A stretch of DNA of 64,000 nt from an uncultured Eubacteriales bacterium (GTDB taxonomy: Bacteria; Bacillota; Clostridia; Lachnospirales; Lachnospiraceae), in contig ONKP01000004.1 of NCBI GenBank assembly GCA_900318405.1, forward strand, positions 1-64,000. Direction: 5' to 3'. How positions within the stretch are numbered: the stretch's first letter is position 1; every line of letters begins with the position of its first letter. Of the stretch, positions 1-7,768 are shown one piece after another. The notes under the pieces were generated by a model. That model worked only from the letters and a program-made list of their open reading frames with translations. It was not told the origin of the DNA and did no database searches. A program made the position numbers and the translations under genes.

Positions 1-97
1 ATTTAAACTTTTGAATTTTCGAGGATGTGTTCTACTGTTCAGTTGTCAATGTTCATCTGTGTCCTGAAGGCTTTTGTTTACTGCCCTCAACGACAGC
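1..97 (-). other. rRNA-operon-like transcribed leader running off the left edge
   Basis: Read on the minus strand, this stretch follows a strong promoter and contains GAACATTGACAACTGAACAG (about 35-54), which resembles the boxA/leader motif (TTGAAAACTGAA type) found before 16S genes and in 16S-23S spacers of Firmicutes. The preceding segment can form an imperfect stem between CTGTCGTTGAGG and CCTTCAGGACACAG. No rRNA bases proper are visible. I infer that an rRNA (or possibly tRNA) operon begins just left of position 1; the alternative is another highly expressed stable RNA. Confidence 0.55.
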
Positions 98-103
98 TTA
101 TTC

Positions 104-160
104 ATAATACTTCGGAGGTCTTTGGTTGTCAACACCTTTTTTTATTTTTTTAAATTTTAT
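104..160 (-). promoter_or_regulatory. Strong sigma-A promoter with A-tract UP element
   Basis: On the minus strand the -35 box TTGACA (132-127) is followed by a 17-nt spacer and the -10 box TATTAT (109-104). Immediately upstream, 137-160 is almost pure A/T with phased A-tracts, the expected layout of an UP element of a stable-RNA promoter. It begins just beyond the dusB stop codon and fires out of the window. It cannot serve dusB, which lies upstream of it. Confidence 0.8.
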
Positions 161-167
161 CACTACG

Positions 168-1172
168 TTAACGCGGTGAAACGTCTGCTTCAAGTTTTCC
201 AAAGAAATCGCCAAGCATTTCCTGCATCTCGCTGAAATTTTCTGCCGTGTTGATTTTTCTCCTCAGGGCGGCAGAGTCAGGATAACCCGCCGTGTACCAG
301 GAGACATGCTTCCGCATCTCCCTGACAGCTATTCTCTCTCCCTTGCATTCGATCATCATCGCCGCATGGCGCAGAATCGTATCCTGAAGTTCCTTCACTG
401 TTGGACCGGGAAGTTTTTTTCCGGACGCCAGCCATGCACTTGTCCTGGAAAAAATCCACGGATTACCCTCTGCAGCCCTGGCGATCATCACGCCATCGGC
501 GCCTGTCTCCCGGATCATTTTTTCCGCATCCTCCGGTGAACGGATATCCCCGTTCCCGATCACGGGAATGGATACTGCCTCCTTTACCTGCCGAATCACA
601 TTCCAGTCAGCTTCTCCGGAGTAAAACTGCGATCTCGTTCTCCCGTGCACCGCAATAGCTGAAGCACCCGCATCTTCCAGTATTTTTGCCACCTCTACGG
701 CATTGATATGCTCTTTATCAAACCCAGTGCGGATTTTCACCGTCACAGGCTTTTTCACTTTTTTCACAACAGCAGAGATAATCCGGCCTGCCAGTTCAGG
801 ATTTTTCATCAGGGCAGAACCCTCACCGTTGTTAACGACCTTGGGGACCGGGCAGCCCATATTAAAATCAAAGATCTCAAAGGGTCTGTCCTCGATCATG
901 GCCGCAGCCTCGGACACATCCTCCGGATTGCTGCCAAAAAGCTGCAGGGAGACCGGATGCTCCCGTTCATCCGTTCGCATCAGATCTTCCGTGTTTCTGT
1001 TATGGTACAGAATTGCCTTGGCGCTGACCATTTCCGTGCAGACCAGTCCCGCACCGTGCTCATGGCATAAAACACGAAATGGCAGGTCTGTTACGCCTGC
1101 CATCGGTCCGAGGATTACCGGATTTTCTATCGTCACCGCACCTATGTGCAGCGGTTTCCATGCAGAGATCAA
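168..1172 (-). CDS. dusB: tRNA-dihydrouridine synthase, DusB type
   Basis: Flavoenzyme that reduces specific uridines in the tRNA D-loop to dihydrouridine. The 334-residue product has the FMN-binding start LGPMAGVTD near residue 21, the catalytic cysteine in NMGCP (Cys107), and VKIRTGFD and GNGDI motifs typical of the TIM-barrel, followed by the helical tRNA-binding C-terminus; the length is normal for the family. The start is a TTG preceded by GGGAGG seven bases upstream. It overlaps the stop of the upstream DUF6145-type gene by four bases, so the two are translationally coupled. The assignment to DusB rather than DusA/C rests on the Firmicutes-type sequence. Confidence 0.95.
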   Translation of the reverse strand: MISAWKPLHIGAVTIENPVILGPMAGVTDLPFRVLCHEHGAGLVCTEMVSAKAILYHNRNTEDLMRTDEREHPVSLQLFGSNPEDVSEAAAMIEDRPFEIFDFNMGCPVPKVVNNGEGSALMKNPELAGRIISAVVKKVKKPVTVKIRTGFDKEHINAVEVAKILEDAGASAIAVHGRTRSQFYSGEADWNVIRQVKEAVSIPVIGNGDIRSPEDAEKMIRETGADGVMIARAAEGNPWIFSRTSAWLASGKKLPGPTVKELQDTILRHAAMMIECKGERIAVREMRKHVSWYTAGYPDSAALRRKINTAENFSEMQEMLGDFFGKLEADVSPR

Positions 1173-1492
1173 AATTTTCCTCCCGAAAAAACTTTATAGA
1201 ACATCTCCAGCGACTCAAACAGCTCGCGCTTATCCTCGCGAAGTTTCTTCACTTCAAGGCCGGCATTGATATCATCATACTCAGCATCCATTTCGTCTGC
1301 CTCTGTTGTTATCTTCAGACTGCCATCCTCATCAAAAGCCAGTGTCATGATTCCGCCGCAGGTCTCTGTAAATGTAACACACATGATCTGCAGTTCATCC
1401 TTAATGCGCTGCGGAAGAATGGAAAATTCGTCATTGTTAAAATAATATTTGCGGTCATAATGATTTGCTCCGCAGAGCACAGTTTCTGCCAT
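1169..1492 (-). CDS. DUF6145-type conserved small protein
   Basis: A 107-residue acidic soluble protein without signal peptide or membrane segment. I recognise it as the small family (DUF6145, from memory) that commonly sits beside dusB in Lachnospiraceae; no function is known. It has a conserved-looking N-terminus (CGANHYDRKYYFN), a central stretch (DELQIMCVTFTETCGGIMTL) and an acidic, helical C-terminal half. ATG start with GAGG nine bases upstream. It overlaps dusB by four bases, which suggests a linked role in tRNA or translation, but that is only guilt by association. Confidence 0.8.
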   Translation of the reverse strand: MAETVLCGANHYDRKYYFNNDEFSILPQRIKDELQIMCVTFTETCGGIMTLAFDEDGSLKITTEADEMDAEYDDINAGLEVKKLREDKRELFESLEMFYKVFSGGKF

Positions 1493-1528
1493 CTCGCTTA
1501 TCCTCTATTATGATATAGGTGTCATTAG

Positions 1529-1609
1529 TATGATAACAGTGTCAATAAGTCATTCACCCGCTTTTGCACAAGTGCAACATGGGTGATGACTTTTGACACT
1601 GTTATCATA
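1529..1609. repeat. Intergenic palindromic element, copy 1
   Basis: An 81-nt near-perfect palindrome between birA and the DUF6145-type gene. The outer arms are TATGATAACAGTGTCAA and TTGACACTGTTATCATA, continued by AAGTCATTCACCC and GGGTGATGACTT, and the apex holds a nested hairpin TTGCAC-AA-GTGCAA. A second copy, with a shortened left arm, lies at 51045-51117. Two copies about 50 kb apart, both extragenic, point to a REP/MITE-like family. It lies inside a probable operon and would fold strongly in mRNA from either strand. Confidence 0.85.
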
Positions 1610-1658
1610 ATATCTGCTTCTCAACCTGACTGTAACGTCAGATCCTTCTGCACGGCCA

Positions 1659-2441
1659 TCAGGTATATCCGTAAATTCCGCGCACGGATACCTCGCCCGA
1701 ATATACGTGGACAACCGTGCCGTCATCCCGGCGCACCAGCAGATCACCGGCATCATCGATACCCAGTGCTGTGCCGTTAAATGCCCCGCCCGGATCGAAC
1801 ACTCTTACTTTTTCATGGATATTGACCAGCATCCGTTCATAAGTTGCCCGCAGTCCGGACATATCCTCGGTCTCAAGAAAAGCCCGGTAATAATCCCGGA
1901 ACTCGTTCAGGACCACAGCTGCTGTACGCGGCAGAGATTCCTCCCTGCCGGTCTCAAGCCGGATCGAAGAAGCCTTGCTTCTGAGCTCCTCCGGAAAATC
2001 CGTCATATTCACATTGATCCCAATGCCTATCACGACCCAGGAACCATCCGATGCCGTTTCCGTGAGAATACCGCAGAGCTTTTTTCCATGGATGACCACA
2101 TCATTCGGCCATTTGATTCCCACAGGCAGGCCCATAATTTTTCCGAGCCCATCCGCCGCTGCCATACCCATGACAAGCGTCAGCATGGACAGATGCTCCG
2201 GCCGGACAGACGGGCGCAGAAGAACGCTCATGGATACTGATGTACCCGCCGGGGATTTCCACACACGTCCGAGGCGTCCCTTGCCTGCCGTCTGTTCATC
2301 AGCCAGGCACACCGTCAGATCCGGTGCACCCTCTTCAGCCAGTCTTTTTGCCCATTCATTTGTCGAATCCATCTCGGCAGCATGATACACTGTCCAGTCA
2401 TCCGATTCGAGATCCTGCTTTATTTCCTCCGTAAAATCCAC
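1659..2441 (-). CDS. birA: Biotin--[acetyl-CoA-carboxylase] ligase (no DNA-binding domain)
   Basis: Activates biotin with ATP and attaches it to the carrier lysine of biotin-dependent carboxylases. It shows the adenylate-binding GKGRLGR loop, KWPNDV, GIGINVNM and a C-terminal SH3-like domain. The protein is about 260 residues and lacks the N-terminal winged helix of bifunctional BirA, so it should be an enzyme only, not a repressor. The favoured start is GTG at 2441, seven bases after AAGAGG; an in-frame TTG at 2447 is too close to that site. It is followed by the palindromic element and then the DUF6145-type gene and dusB. Confidence 0.93.
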   Translation of the reverse strand: MDFTEEIKQDLESDDWTVYHAAEMDSTNEWAKRLAEEGAPDLTVCLADEQTAGKGRLGRVWKSPAGTSVSMSVLLRPSVRPEHLSMLTLVMGMAAADGLGKIMGLPVGIKWPNDVVIHGKKLCGILTETASDGSWVVIGIGINVNMTDFPEELRSKASSIRLETGREESLPRTAAVVLNEFRDYYRAFLETEDMSGLRATYERMLVNIHEKVRVFDPGGAFNGTALGIDDAGDLLVRRDDGTVVHVYSGEVSVRGIYGYT

Positions 2442-2493
2442 TGTCAAACCTCTTACTGCTGCTTTTACATTACTTCCGGTATTTACCGTCAGT

Positions 2494-3525
2494 TCAGCCT
2501 CTGCCTTTTCCCATCGTCTCGCTCATGACGATCCTGTCGGCGCCGAGCGTGGCCGCCATAACAGCCTTGATCGTATGCATGCGGTTTTCCGCTTCCTGGA
2601 ATACGAGGGACCGATCCGACTCAAAGACCTCATCCGTCACTTCCATATCGTCGAGGCCATATTTTTCATGAATCTCCTTGCCGATCTTCGTTCCGAGATC
2701 ATGGAAGGAAGGCAGGCAGTGCAGAAAAACAGCTTTGCTGCCGGCATTCTCCATTACCTCGGAGGTCACTTTGTAAGGCGAGAGATCATTGATTCTCTCT
2801 GCCCATACTTCATCCGGCTCACCCATGGAAACCCATACATCCGTGCAGATCACATCCGCGTCGCGCACTGCCACATCGACGTTCTCTGTCAGCGTGATCG
2901 TACCGCCGCTCGTCTCGCAGAAGTTCTCACACTCACCCACCAGCTTTGCATTCGGGAAATATTTCTCCGGCGCGCAGGCAGTAAAGTGCAGGCCAAGCTT
3001 GGAGCAGGCCACCATATAGGAATTGCCCATATTATAACGCGCATCACCCATATACACGAGCTTCAGGCCCTTCAGTTTACCGAAGTGCTCGCGAATCGTC
3101 AGCATGTCGGCAAGCATCTGCGTCGGGTGATATTCGTTAGTGAGTCCGTTCCACACCGGCACATCGGAATATCTGGCCAGCTCTTCCACGATCTCCTGAC
3201 CAAATCCCCGGTACTCGATGCCCTCAAACATGCCGCTCAGTACGCGCGCCGTATCCTTGATGCTCTCCTTTTTACCGATCTGCGAGCCTGTCGGATCCAG
3301 ATAAGTGGTCCCCATGCCGAGATCATGCGCGGCAACCTCAAAGGAACAGCGGGTCCGCGTGCTTGTTTTTTCAAAAATAAGCGCCACATTTTTTCCGCGG
3401 AGATAATCCACGAGAATACCCTTCTTTTTCTTCTCTTTGAGTTTTGCTGCCAGATCCAGCAGATAGATAATCTCTGCCTCTGAATAATCCTTTAATGTAA
3501 GAAAATCTCTTCCCCTCAGATTCAT
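2494..3525 (-). CDS. argF: Ornithine carbamoyltransferase
   Basis: Makes citrulline from ornithine and carbamoyl phosphate, or runs in reverse in the arginine deiminase pathway. The 343-residue product has the carbamoyl-phosphate loop STRTR (about 55-59), HPTQ, and the ornithine-binding HCLPSFHD near the C-terminus. The open frame extends 19 codons further upstream, but only the ATG at 3525 has a good ribosome binding site (AAAGGAG, 7 nt spacing) and matches the family N-terminus. No other arg genes are adjacent, so an anabolic or catabolic role cannot be decided here. It has its own promoter and a structured leader. Confidence 0.94.
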   Translation of the reverse strand: MNLRGRDFLTLKDYSEAEIIYLLDLAAKLKEKKKKGILVDYLRGKNVALIFEKTSTRTRCSFEVAAHDLGMGTTYLDPTGSQIGKKESIKDTARVLSGMFEGIEYRGFGQEIVEELARYSDVPVWNGLTNEYHPTQMLADMLTIREHFGKLKGLKLVYMGDARYNMGNSYMVACSKLGLHFTACAPEKYFPNAKLVGECENFCETSGGTITLTENVDVAVRDADVICTDVWVSMGEPDEVWAERINDLSPYKVTSEVMENAGSKAVFLHCLPSFHDLGTKIGKEIHEKYGLDDMEVTDEVFESDRSLVFQEAENRMHTIKAVMAATLGADRIVMSETMGKGRG

Positions 3526-3643
3526 GTTGGCTCCTTTCGTCCTGTATCTGTGTGTAGACTGTACAGCGCCGAGACCATACATGTATAGATCCCGGCTGTT
3601 TTATCGATTCACGCTTTCCACAGTCGGTACGTGCACATCATCT

Positions 3644-3705
3644 CTTCGAATCGCACACAAAATTGTCACACAAATGGTGTGCAAAATCCTAATGTAGTTT
3701 CGAAG
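3644..3705 (-). promoter_or_regulatory. Nested inverted repeats in the argF leader
   Basis: The predicted 5' leader of argF (about 190 nt) contains an outer pair CTTCGAA/TTCGAAG enclosing GCACAC/GTGTGC, with an alternative inner CACAC/GTGTG pairing. The region could be an RNA switch or an operator. It does not match the classical ARG box, and I do not recognise a known riboswitch. Confidence 0.4.
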
Positions 3706-3720
3706 GTAACAATATATCAG

Positions 3721-3749
3721 ATTATAAAAAAAATAACGCGACAATGCAA
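3721..3749 (-). promoter_or_regulatory. Probable argF promoter
   Basis: Minus-strand TTGCAT (3749-3744), 17-nt spacer rich in T, then TATAAT (3726-3721). Transcription would start near 3714 and leave a leader of about 190 nt before argF. Confidence 0.65.
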
Positions 3750-3775
3750 TGCCGGCCCGCTATGCGGACCGGCAT
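3749..3775 (-). terminator. Hairpin after the wall-hydrolase gene
   Basis: ATGCCGGCCCGC-TAT-GCGGACCGGCAT forms a 12-bp stem with one mismatch. On the minus strand a T-rich tract follows only about 12 nt later, and it is also the spacer of the argF promoter, so intrinsic termination is plausible but not ideal. Confidence 0.4.
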
Positions 3776-3783
3776 GATTATCC

Positions 3784-3939
3784 CGTTATCTGGTCATGCA
3801 GATATACCATTGTTTATGATTTCGTTATCTGGTCATGCAGATATACCATTGTTTATGATTTCGTTATCTGGTCAGACAGAGAAAATTTATTTATGAGTTT
3901 CTCATCTTGTAAGGCAGATATCCTTCTGTTTATCAATAG
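3784..3939. repeat. 39-nt tandem repeat (two exact, two degenerate units)
   Basis: Two identical 39-nt units (3784-3822, 3823-3861) start with CGTTATCTGGTCATGCAG. A diverged third unit follows (3862-3900), and a fourth segment (3901-3939) keeps the GCAGATATCC and TGTTTAT core. The array runs into the last codons of the wall-hydrolase gene, suggesting that the repeat arose by duplication next to, or out of, the coding 3' end. No CRISPR-like spacers are present. Apart from this array, the hairpin and the argF promoter and leader, I see nothing in the 3526-3932 gap. Confidence 0.85.
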
Positions 3940-5072
3940 AACGTCTGGCCGTCGATTACTTTTCCGCTTCCCTGTCCTGCATGGAAATGATACAGACCGC
4001 CGGTAGGATCACTGCCATTGAGGGCATCCTGTGCAGCTGAGTAGCAGGATGCAGGTACGCCGTTAGCAAGCGCACGGGCAAGTACGCCGCTGCTGGCCGG
4101 TGTGAACTGTCCGGACTGATAAATGACGCCGCTGATGCTGTTCGGATAGGAAACGCTCTTGACACGGTTCATTACGACCGCACCTACAGCCACCTGACCT
4201 TCATAGGTCTGGTTGCCTGCCTCGCAGTAAATGATCGATGCGAGGAGATCCAGATCCGAACTGCTAACTGACGTTGCTGCGGAAGCATCCGTTGATGCCT
4301 GTGCCGCTGCTGTACTGCCGGTATCAGCAGACTGCGCTGCTGTACTGCTGTCCGCAGCTGATGAATCATCTGCTGAAGCGGTTGTCGCAGCTGCAGCTGA
4401 AGTATCATCAGATGACGGATAACTGTCAATGATCATATCCCCGTCGGTATCCTGCGCTCCCTCTGCGATGGCTGACAGATACTCCTGATATTCATCCGGG
4501 GTCAGCGCACAGTGCGTATCGTCTCCGGCTTTCAGCCAGTCGGCAGATACATATCCTGTTTCTCCATCGTAATCTACTTTGTACCATCCATCCTGATAGC
4601 CGAGCAGATGAAGTTTCTCATCCTCGCTGTACTGTCCGATGATGTCGTTGTCCAGTCCCGCTCCGCTTCTCACGTTCAGTACCGGTGCGGTAACCATCGC
4701 ATAAGAAGTGTAATTCTCTGAGCTGAGCAGTGTATCTACATCACTGCCGGTGGCAAGAAGATCCGAACGGACATAGCCGCTGACATTTCCCGAGGTAATT
4801 TCTGTCCATCCGTCTTTTTCACCGATGACCTCAGCGACACTTCCCGGATAAAACACACCGACGATATCGCTGTTAATATCCGCATCAGAGCGCACATTGC
4901 AATAGCTTTCATCTTCTACATTGGCAACGGCAAATCCGCTGTATACATCTGATGTCGTTGAAGCCGTGAGAGAATCCTGTACAGAATCTGCGTCCGCATA
5001 GATCGGACATACTGATGCCGCTGTGATAGCCAGTGCGGCTGCCGCAGCGGTGATTGGCTTGGCTGCTTTCAT
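3933..5072 (-). CDS. Secreted SH3-domain cell-wall hydrolase, SleB type
   Basis: Peptidoglycan hydrolase exported to the wall. The 379-residue precursor starts with a signal peptide (about 1-27, ending after PIYADA), then two bacterial SH3 domains (about 43-110 and 118-187, each with an NVRS motif), a Ser/Ala/Thr/Asp-rich linker (about 210-270), and a C-terminal Hydrolase_2/SleB-like domain beginning LLASIIYCEAGNQTYEG with Glu and the VAVGAVVMNRV motif. The wall-hydrolase family includes spore cortex lytic enzymes, but the SH3 domains and housekeeping promoter suggest a vegetative wall-turnover role. ATG start with GGAGG seven bases upstream. Its 3' end merges into the 39-nt repeat array. Confidence 0.88.
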   Translation of the reverse strand: MKAAKPITAAAAALAITAASVCPIYADADSVQDSLTASTTSDVYSGFAVANVEDESYCNVRSDADINSDIVGVFYPGSVAEVIGEKDGWTEITSGNVSGYVRSDLLATGSDVDTLLSSENYTSYAMVTAPVLNVRSGAGLDNDIIGQYSEDEKLHLLGYQDGWYKVDYDGETGYVSADWLKAGDDTHCALTPDEYQEYLSAIAEGAQDTDGDMIIDSYPSSDDTSAAAATTASADDSSAADSSTAAQSADTGSTAAAQASTDASAATSVSSSDLDLLASIIYCEAGNQTYEGQVAVGAVVMNRVKSVSYPNSISGVIYQSGQFTPASSGVLARALANGVPASCYSAAQDALNGSDPTGGLYHFHAGQGSGKVIDGQTFY

Positions 5073-5177
5073 TCATAGTCCTCCACAAATTGCTGAAGCA
5101 TTTCTGCAAAAGTCCATTACATTTGTTATGTAAATGTTCTAAATTTTGCAAAAGTGTTACGATTTGTTACGGACGAA

Positions 5178-5206
5178 ATTATAGCATGTATATTCCGGTG
5201 TGTCAA
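5178..5206 (-). promoter_or_regulatory. Consensus promoter of the wall-hydrolase gene
   Basis: Minus-strand TTGACA (5206-5201), 17-nt spacer ending TGC, TATAAT (5183-5178): a full consensus with an extended -10. The leader to the ATG is about 100 nt and holds two copies of a CTTTTGCA motif plus an ACATTT/AAATGT inverted repeat. I see no known riboswitch. The rest of the 5073-5494 gap holds only this leader and the trmH terminator. Confidence 0.85.
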
Positions 5207-5383
5207 CACCATCCACTTTTCACCCACTTTAGCCGTGATTCTCCGGTTCTTCGTCCCATTTTTCGCGGCATCATGTGGTTATATTTGCACACGTCTACCA
5301 CATTTAGTTTTTTCATGCAATGTAACAATTTGAACAGGATGTAAAACGAATAATAAAAAAAGGATATGGATCAGGAAATACGC

Positions 5384-5444
5384 AAAAAAATTCCGCAGAA
5401 AATCATCCGATCGTTTTTTCGAAACGGATGGTTTCTGCGGAATT
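5384..5444 (-). terminator. Intrinsic terminator after the TrmH-family gene
   Basis: Arms AATTCCGCAGAAAATCATCCG and CGGATGGTTTCTGCGGAATT form a long stem. On the minus strand it is followed at once by seven T residues (complement of 5384-5390). Confidence 0.9.
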
Positions 5445-5494
5445 CTCTGTCAACACCGAAATGTCACACGTAAAGCAAACCGGGATGGTTTGGT

Positions 5495-6337
5495 TCAATC
5501 ATGGCGCTGTGCATGTGCCTCATACATCAACAGAGCTGCTGCAACAGCTGCATTGAGTGATTCCACTTTTCCCTCCATGGGAATACGGATCCGCACGTCT
5601 GCACATGCTGTCAGTTCATCTGACAGCCCGTTGCCTTCATTACCGATCAGAAAAGCAGTCCCTCCGCGATAATCTTCTTTCACGTAGGAATTCTTACCGG
5701 ACAGGTGTGCGGCAAAACTTCTCACGCCGCGTTCTTTCAGCCAGTTCATCAGCTCAGGAAGAGACGCCTCTCTCCTGACCGGTACGCGAAATATAGAGCC
5801 CATCGTCGAGCGCACAACCTTGGGCTGGAAGCAATCCGCCGTTCGGCCGCTCATAAAAACGCCGGTCACACCGGCTCCCTCCGCCGTGCGGATGATCGTC
5901 CCCACATTTCCCGGATCCTGGAGATCCTCGAGCACAAGAACGAGCGGTGCATCATGACCGAGGAGCTGTTCCCTCGAATACGTCGGTATCGCAGCTATGG
6001 TGAGTATGCCCTGCGGCGTCTGCGTATCACACATCTGACGAAAAATACGGTCGTCCACCATTTCGGCGGTGCATGGCATTTTGCCGTCATGATCATTCCC
6101 GCTCGCGTCCGCTGCCTCCGGCGGCAGCGCTACCCCCTCCTCAAGGAGGAGACGTCGATGCGCGGGATCCTGTAAAAAAGAGGCTGACACGTATACCTGT
6201 CTGCGAAGTTCAGCCGGAATTTCACGGAAAATCCGGATTCCCTCTGCCGGAAAACAGGCTTCATCCCTTCGGGCCCGCGCCTTTGTATTCAGCTGGATCA
6301 CCCGTTTGATCTGCGGGTTGGAACTGCTAGTGATCAT
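5495..6337 (-). CDS. TrmH/SpoU-family RNA 2'-O-methyltransferase
   Basis: A 280-residue SAM-dependent RNA ribose methyltransferase of the knotted SPOUT class. The N-terminal part (about 1-110) is the substrate-binding domain, starting ITSSSNPQIK. The catalytic part has motif 1 LEDLQDPGNVGTIIRTAEG, motif 2 FLIGNEGNGLSDEL and motif 3 IPMEGKVESLNAAVAAALLMYE. The exact rRNA or tRNA target cannot be told from sequence. ATG start with a weak AAGG site. It is followed by a strong terminator and preceded by the pfkA terminator, so it may be monocistronic, although I do not see a clear promoter in 6338-6500. Confidence 0.92.
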   Translation of the reverse strand: MITSSSNPQIKRVIQLNTKARARRDEACFPAEGIRIFREIPAELRRQVYVSASFLQDPAHRRLLLEEGVALPPEAADASGNDHDGKMPCTAEMVDDRIFRQMCDTQTPQGILTIAAIPTYSREQLLGHDAPLVLVLEDLQDPGNVGTIIRTAEGAGVTGVFMSGRTADCFQPKVVRSTMGSIFRVPVRREASLPELMNWLKERGVRSFAAHLSGKNSYVKEDYRGGTAFLIGNEGNGLSDELTACADVRIRIPMEGKVESLNAAVAAALLMYEAHAQRHD

Positions 6338-6500
6338 ATGTATACCTTATGCTTTTTATATACCAAAGCAGCAGATAATTCCACGCGTCGCATCGTACCA
6401 GCCCCATATCATAATTGAACTGATGCCACAGCACGTTTGAAACCTGCCGCTCCGCTGCTTCGCACGGCCAGAACTGCCCGCCTGTCGATAGCTTAATACT

Positions 6501-6571
6501 AAAAAACAGCATGCCACAGGCATCGCCCGACCCTCACAGGATGTGCGGATGGGTAATGGCCGGGCATGCTG
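6501..6571 (-). terminator. Probable terminator after pfkA
   Basis: CAGCATGCC and GGCATGCTG pair over 9 bp around a second ACCC/GGGT stem. On the minus strand the hairpin is followed by TTTTTT (complement of 6501-6506). It starts about ten bases after the pfkA stop codon. The rest of the 6338-6580 gap shows no supported gene. Confidence 0.7.
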
Positions 6572-6580
6572 CCGTCATCA

Positions 6581-7576
6581 TTACTTAAGTACGTAGTTGT
6601 AAGAAAGCGTCTTGGCCAGCTCAACCTCATACTCGGAGAGGGTCTTGGTCATAGCCAGTGCTTCGTTGATGTCATAATCTACAAACTCGCCGTTCTTGTA
6701 GGCAACGACACGTTTATTTTTGCCTGCGAGGAGCAGATCAACGGCATACGCGCCCATGATGGTCGCATACATACGATCCTTTGCTGTCGGGGAGCCACCA
6801 CGCTGCATATGTCCGAGGATGGTCGCTCTCGTTCCGATGCCGGTCGCGGCCTCAATTCTCTTTGCCATAGCCTGAGAATGGCCGATGCCCTCGGCATTGA
6901 TGATGATATGATGCTTCTTGCCCTTCTTACGGGTCTCAATGATATGATTGATGATCGTCTGCTCATCATAATCATACTTCTCAGGAAGAAGCACATCCTC
7001 CGCACCGGAGGCGATGCCGCACCAGAGTGCAATGTATCCGGCATTGCGGCCCATAACCTCTACGATGCTGACTCTCTCATGAGATGTGGAAGTATCACGA
7101 ACCTTATCGATGGCTTCCATGGCTGTATTGACCGCGGTATCGAAACCGATCGTGTAATCCGTGCAGGCGATATCCAGGTCGATCGTTCCGGGAATACCGA
7201 TGGCATTGACACCGGCATTTGCGAGCTTCTGTGCTCCGGCGAAGGAACCGTCGCCGCCGATGACCACAAGGCCGTCGATGCCGTGACGATTGCAGGTGTC
7301 AACCGCTTTCCTGATACCTTCATCCGTCCGCATCTCAGCGCATCTCGCTGAATACAGGATTGTGCCGCCGCGTCCGATGATATCAGAAACCGCCTTGGCA
7401 TCGAGGTCAATGATCTCATCATTGATCAGTCCGTCGTAGCCTTTAAGAATCCCCTTGACCTGCAGGCCCTTGCCGATCGCACGACGTGTTGCAGCACGGA
7501 CAGCCGCATTCATGCCCGGCGCATCGCCGCCGCTAGTAAGGATACCGATTGTTTTTACTTTCTTATTTTCAGCCAT
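6581..7576 (-). CDS. pfkA: ATP-dependent 6-phosphofructokinase
   Basis: Phosphorylates fructose 6-phosphate to the 1,6-bisphosphate, the committed step of glycolysis. The 331-residue protein has TSGGDAPGMN (14-23), GGDGS (107-111), the catalytic TID (Asp133), MGRNAG, and HMQRGG near residue 270. Gly110 and Gly130, at the positions of E. coli Gly104 and Gly124, indicate the ATP-using rather than pyrophosphate-using type. The usual TIDND reads TIDLD here, a substitution next to the catalytic Asp that I believe is common in this family of clostridia. ATG start with GGAGG. It lies downstream of dnaE, the usual Firmicutes order, but has its own promoter. Confidence 0.95.
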   Translation of the reverse strand: MAENKKVKTIGILTSGGDAPGMNAAVRAATRRAIGKGLQVKGILKGYDGLINDEIIDLDAKAVSDIIGRGGTILYSARCAEMRTDEGIRKAVDTCNRHGIDGLVVIGGDGSFAGAQKLANAGVNAIGIPGTIDLDIACTDYTIGFDTAVNTAMEAIDKVRDTSTSHERVSIVEVMGRNAGYIALWCGIASGAEDVLLPEKYDYDEQTIINHIIETRKKGKKHHIIINAEGIGHSQAMAKRIEAATGIGTRATILGHMQRGGSPTAKDRMYATIMGAYAVDLLLAGKNKRVVAYKNGEFVDYDINEALAMTKTLSEYEVELAKTLSYNYVLK

Positions 7577-7633
7577 GACATGCCTCCACTGGATAATGTC
7601 CCTGTTTCCGGTTTTTCAGAAAACCACAGGTGA

Positions 7634-7700
7634 ACTAATGTCATTAGTATATCATGCAAAATCAGTTTTAATATTAAATCTGTCTTTTTCTCCATGTCAA
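7634..7700 (-). promoter_or_regulatory. pfkA promoter with adjacent palindrome
   Basis: Minus-strand TTGACA (7700-7695), 18-nt spacer, TAATAT (7676-7671). Downstream lies the perfect palindrome ACTAATG-T-CATTAGT (7634-7648), overlapped on its upstream side by a second -10-like TATACT. The palindrome lies in the early transcribed region and could be an operator; its regulator is unknown. Confidence 0.65.
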
Positions 7701-7768
7701 TATGCGGTTGTCAAAAAAATAACATGACTATCCTGTCATTTTGACCAAACTGCACATCCGCAGCAGGT

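Noticed and set aside
3749..4006. Plus-strand frame with VIWSCRYTIVYDF tridecapeptide repeats
   Set aside because: The peptide repeat merely reflects the 39-nt DNA repeat (a multiple of three); there is no start signal, and the frame runs antisense into the wall-hydrolase gene.
6327..6512. 61-codon minus-strand frame between pfkA and the TrmH-family gene
   Set aside because: Its start lies in the T-run of the pfkA terminator and its end overlaps the next gene; no ribosome binding site and no family recognised.
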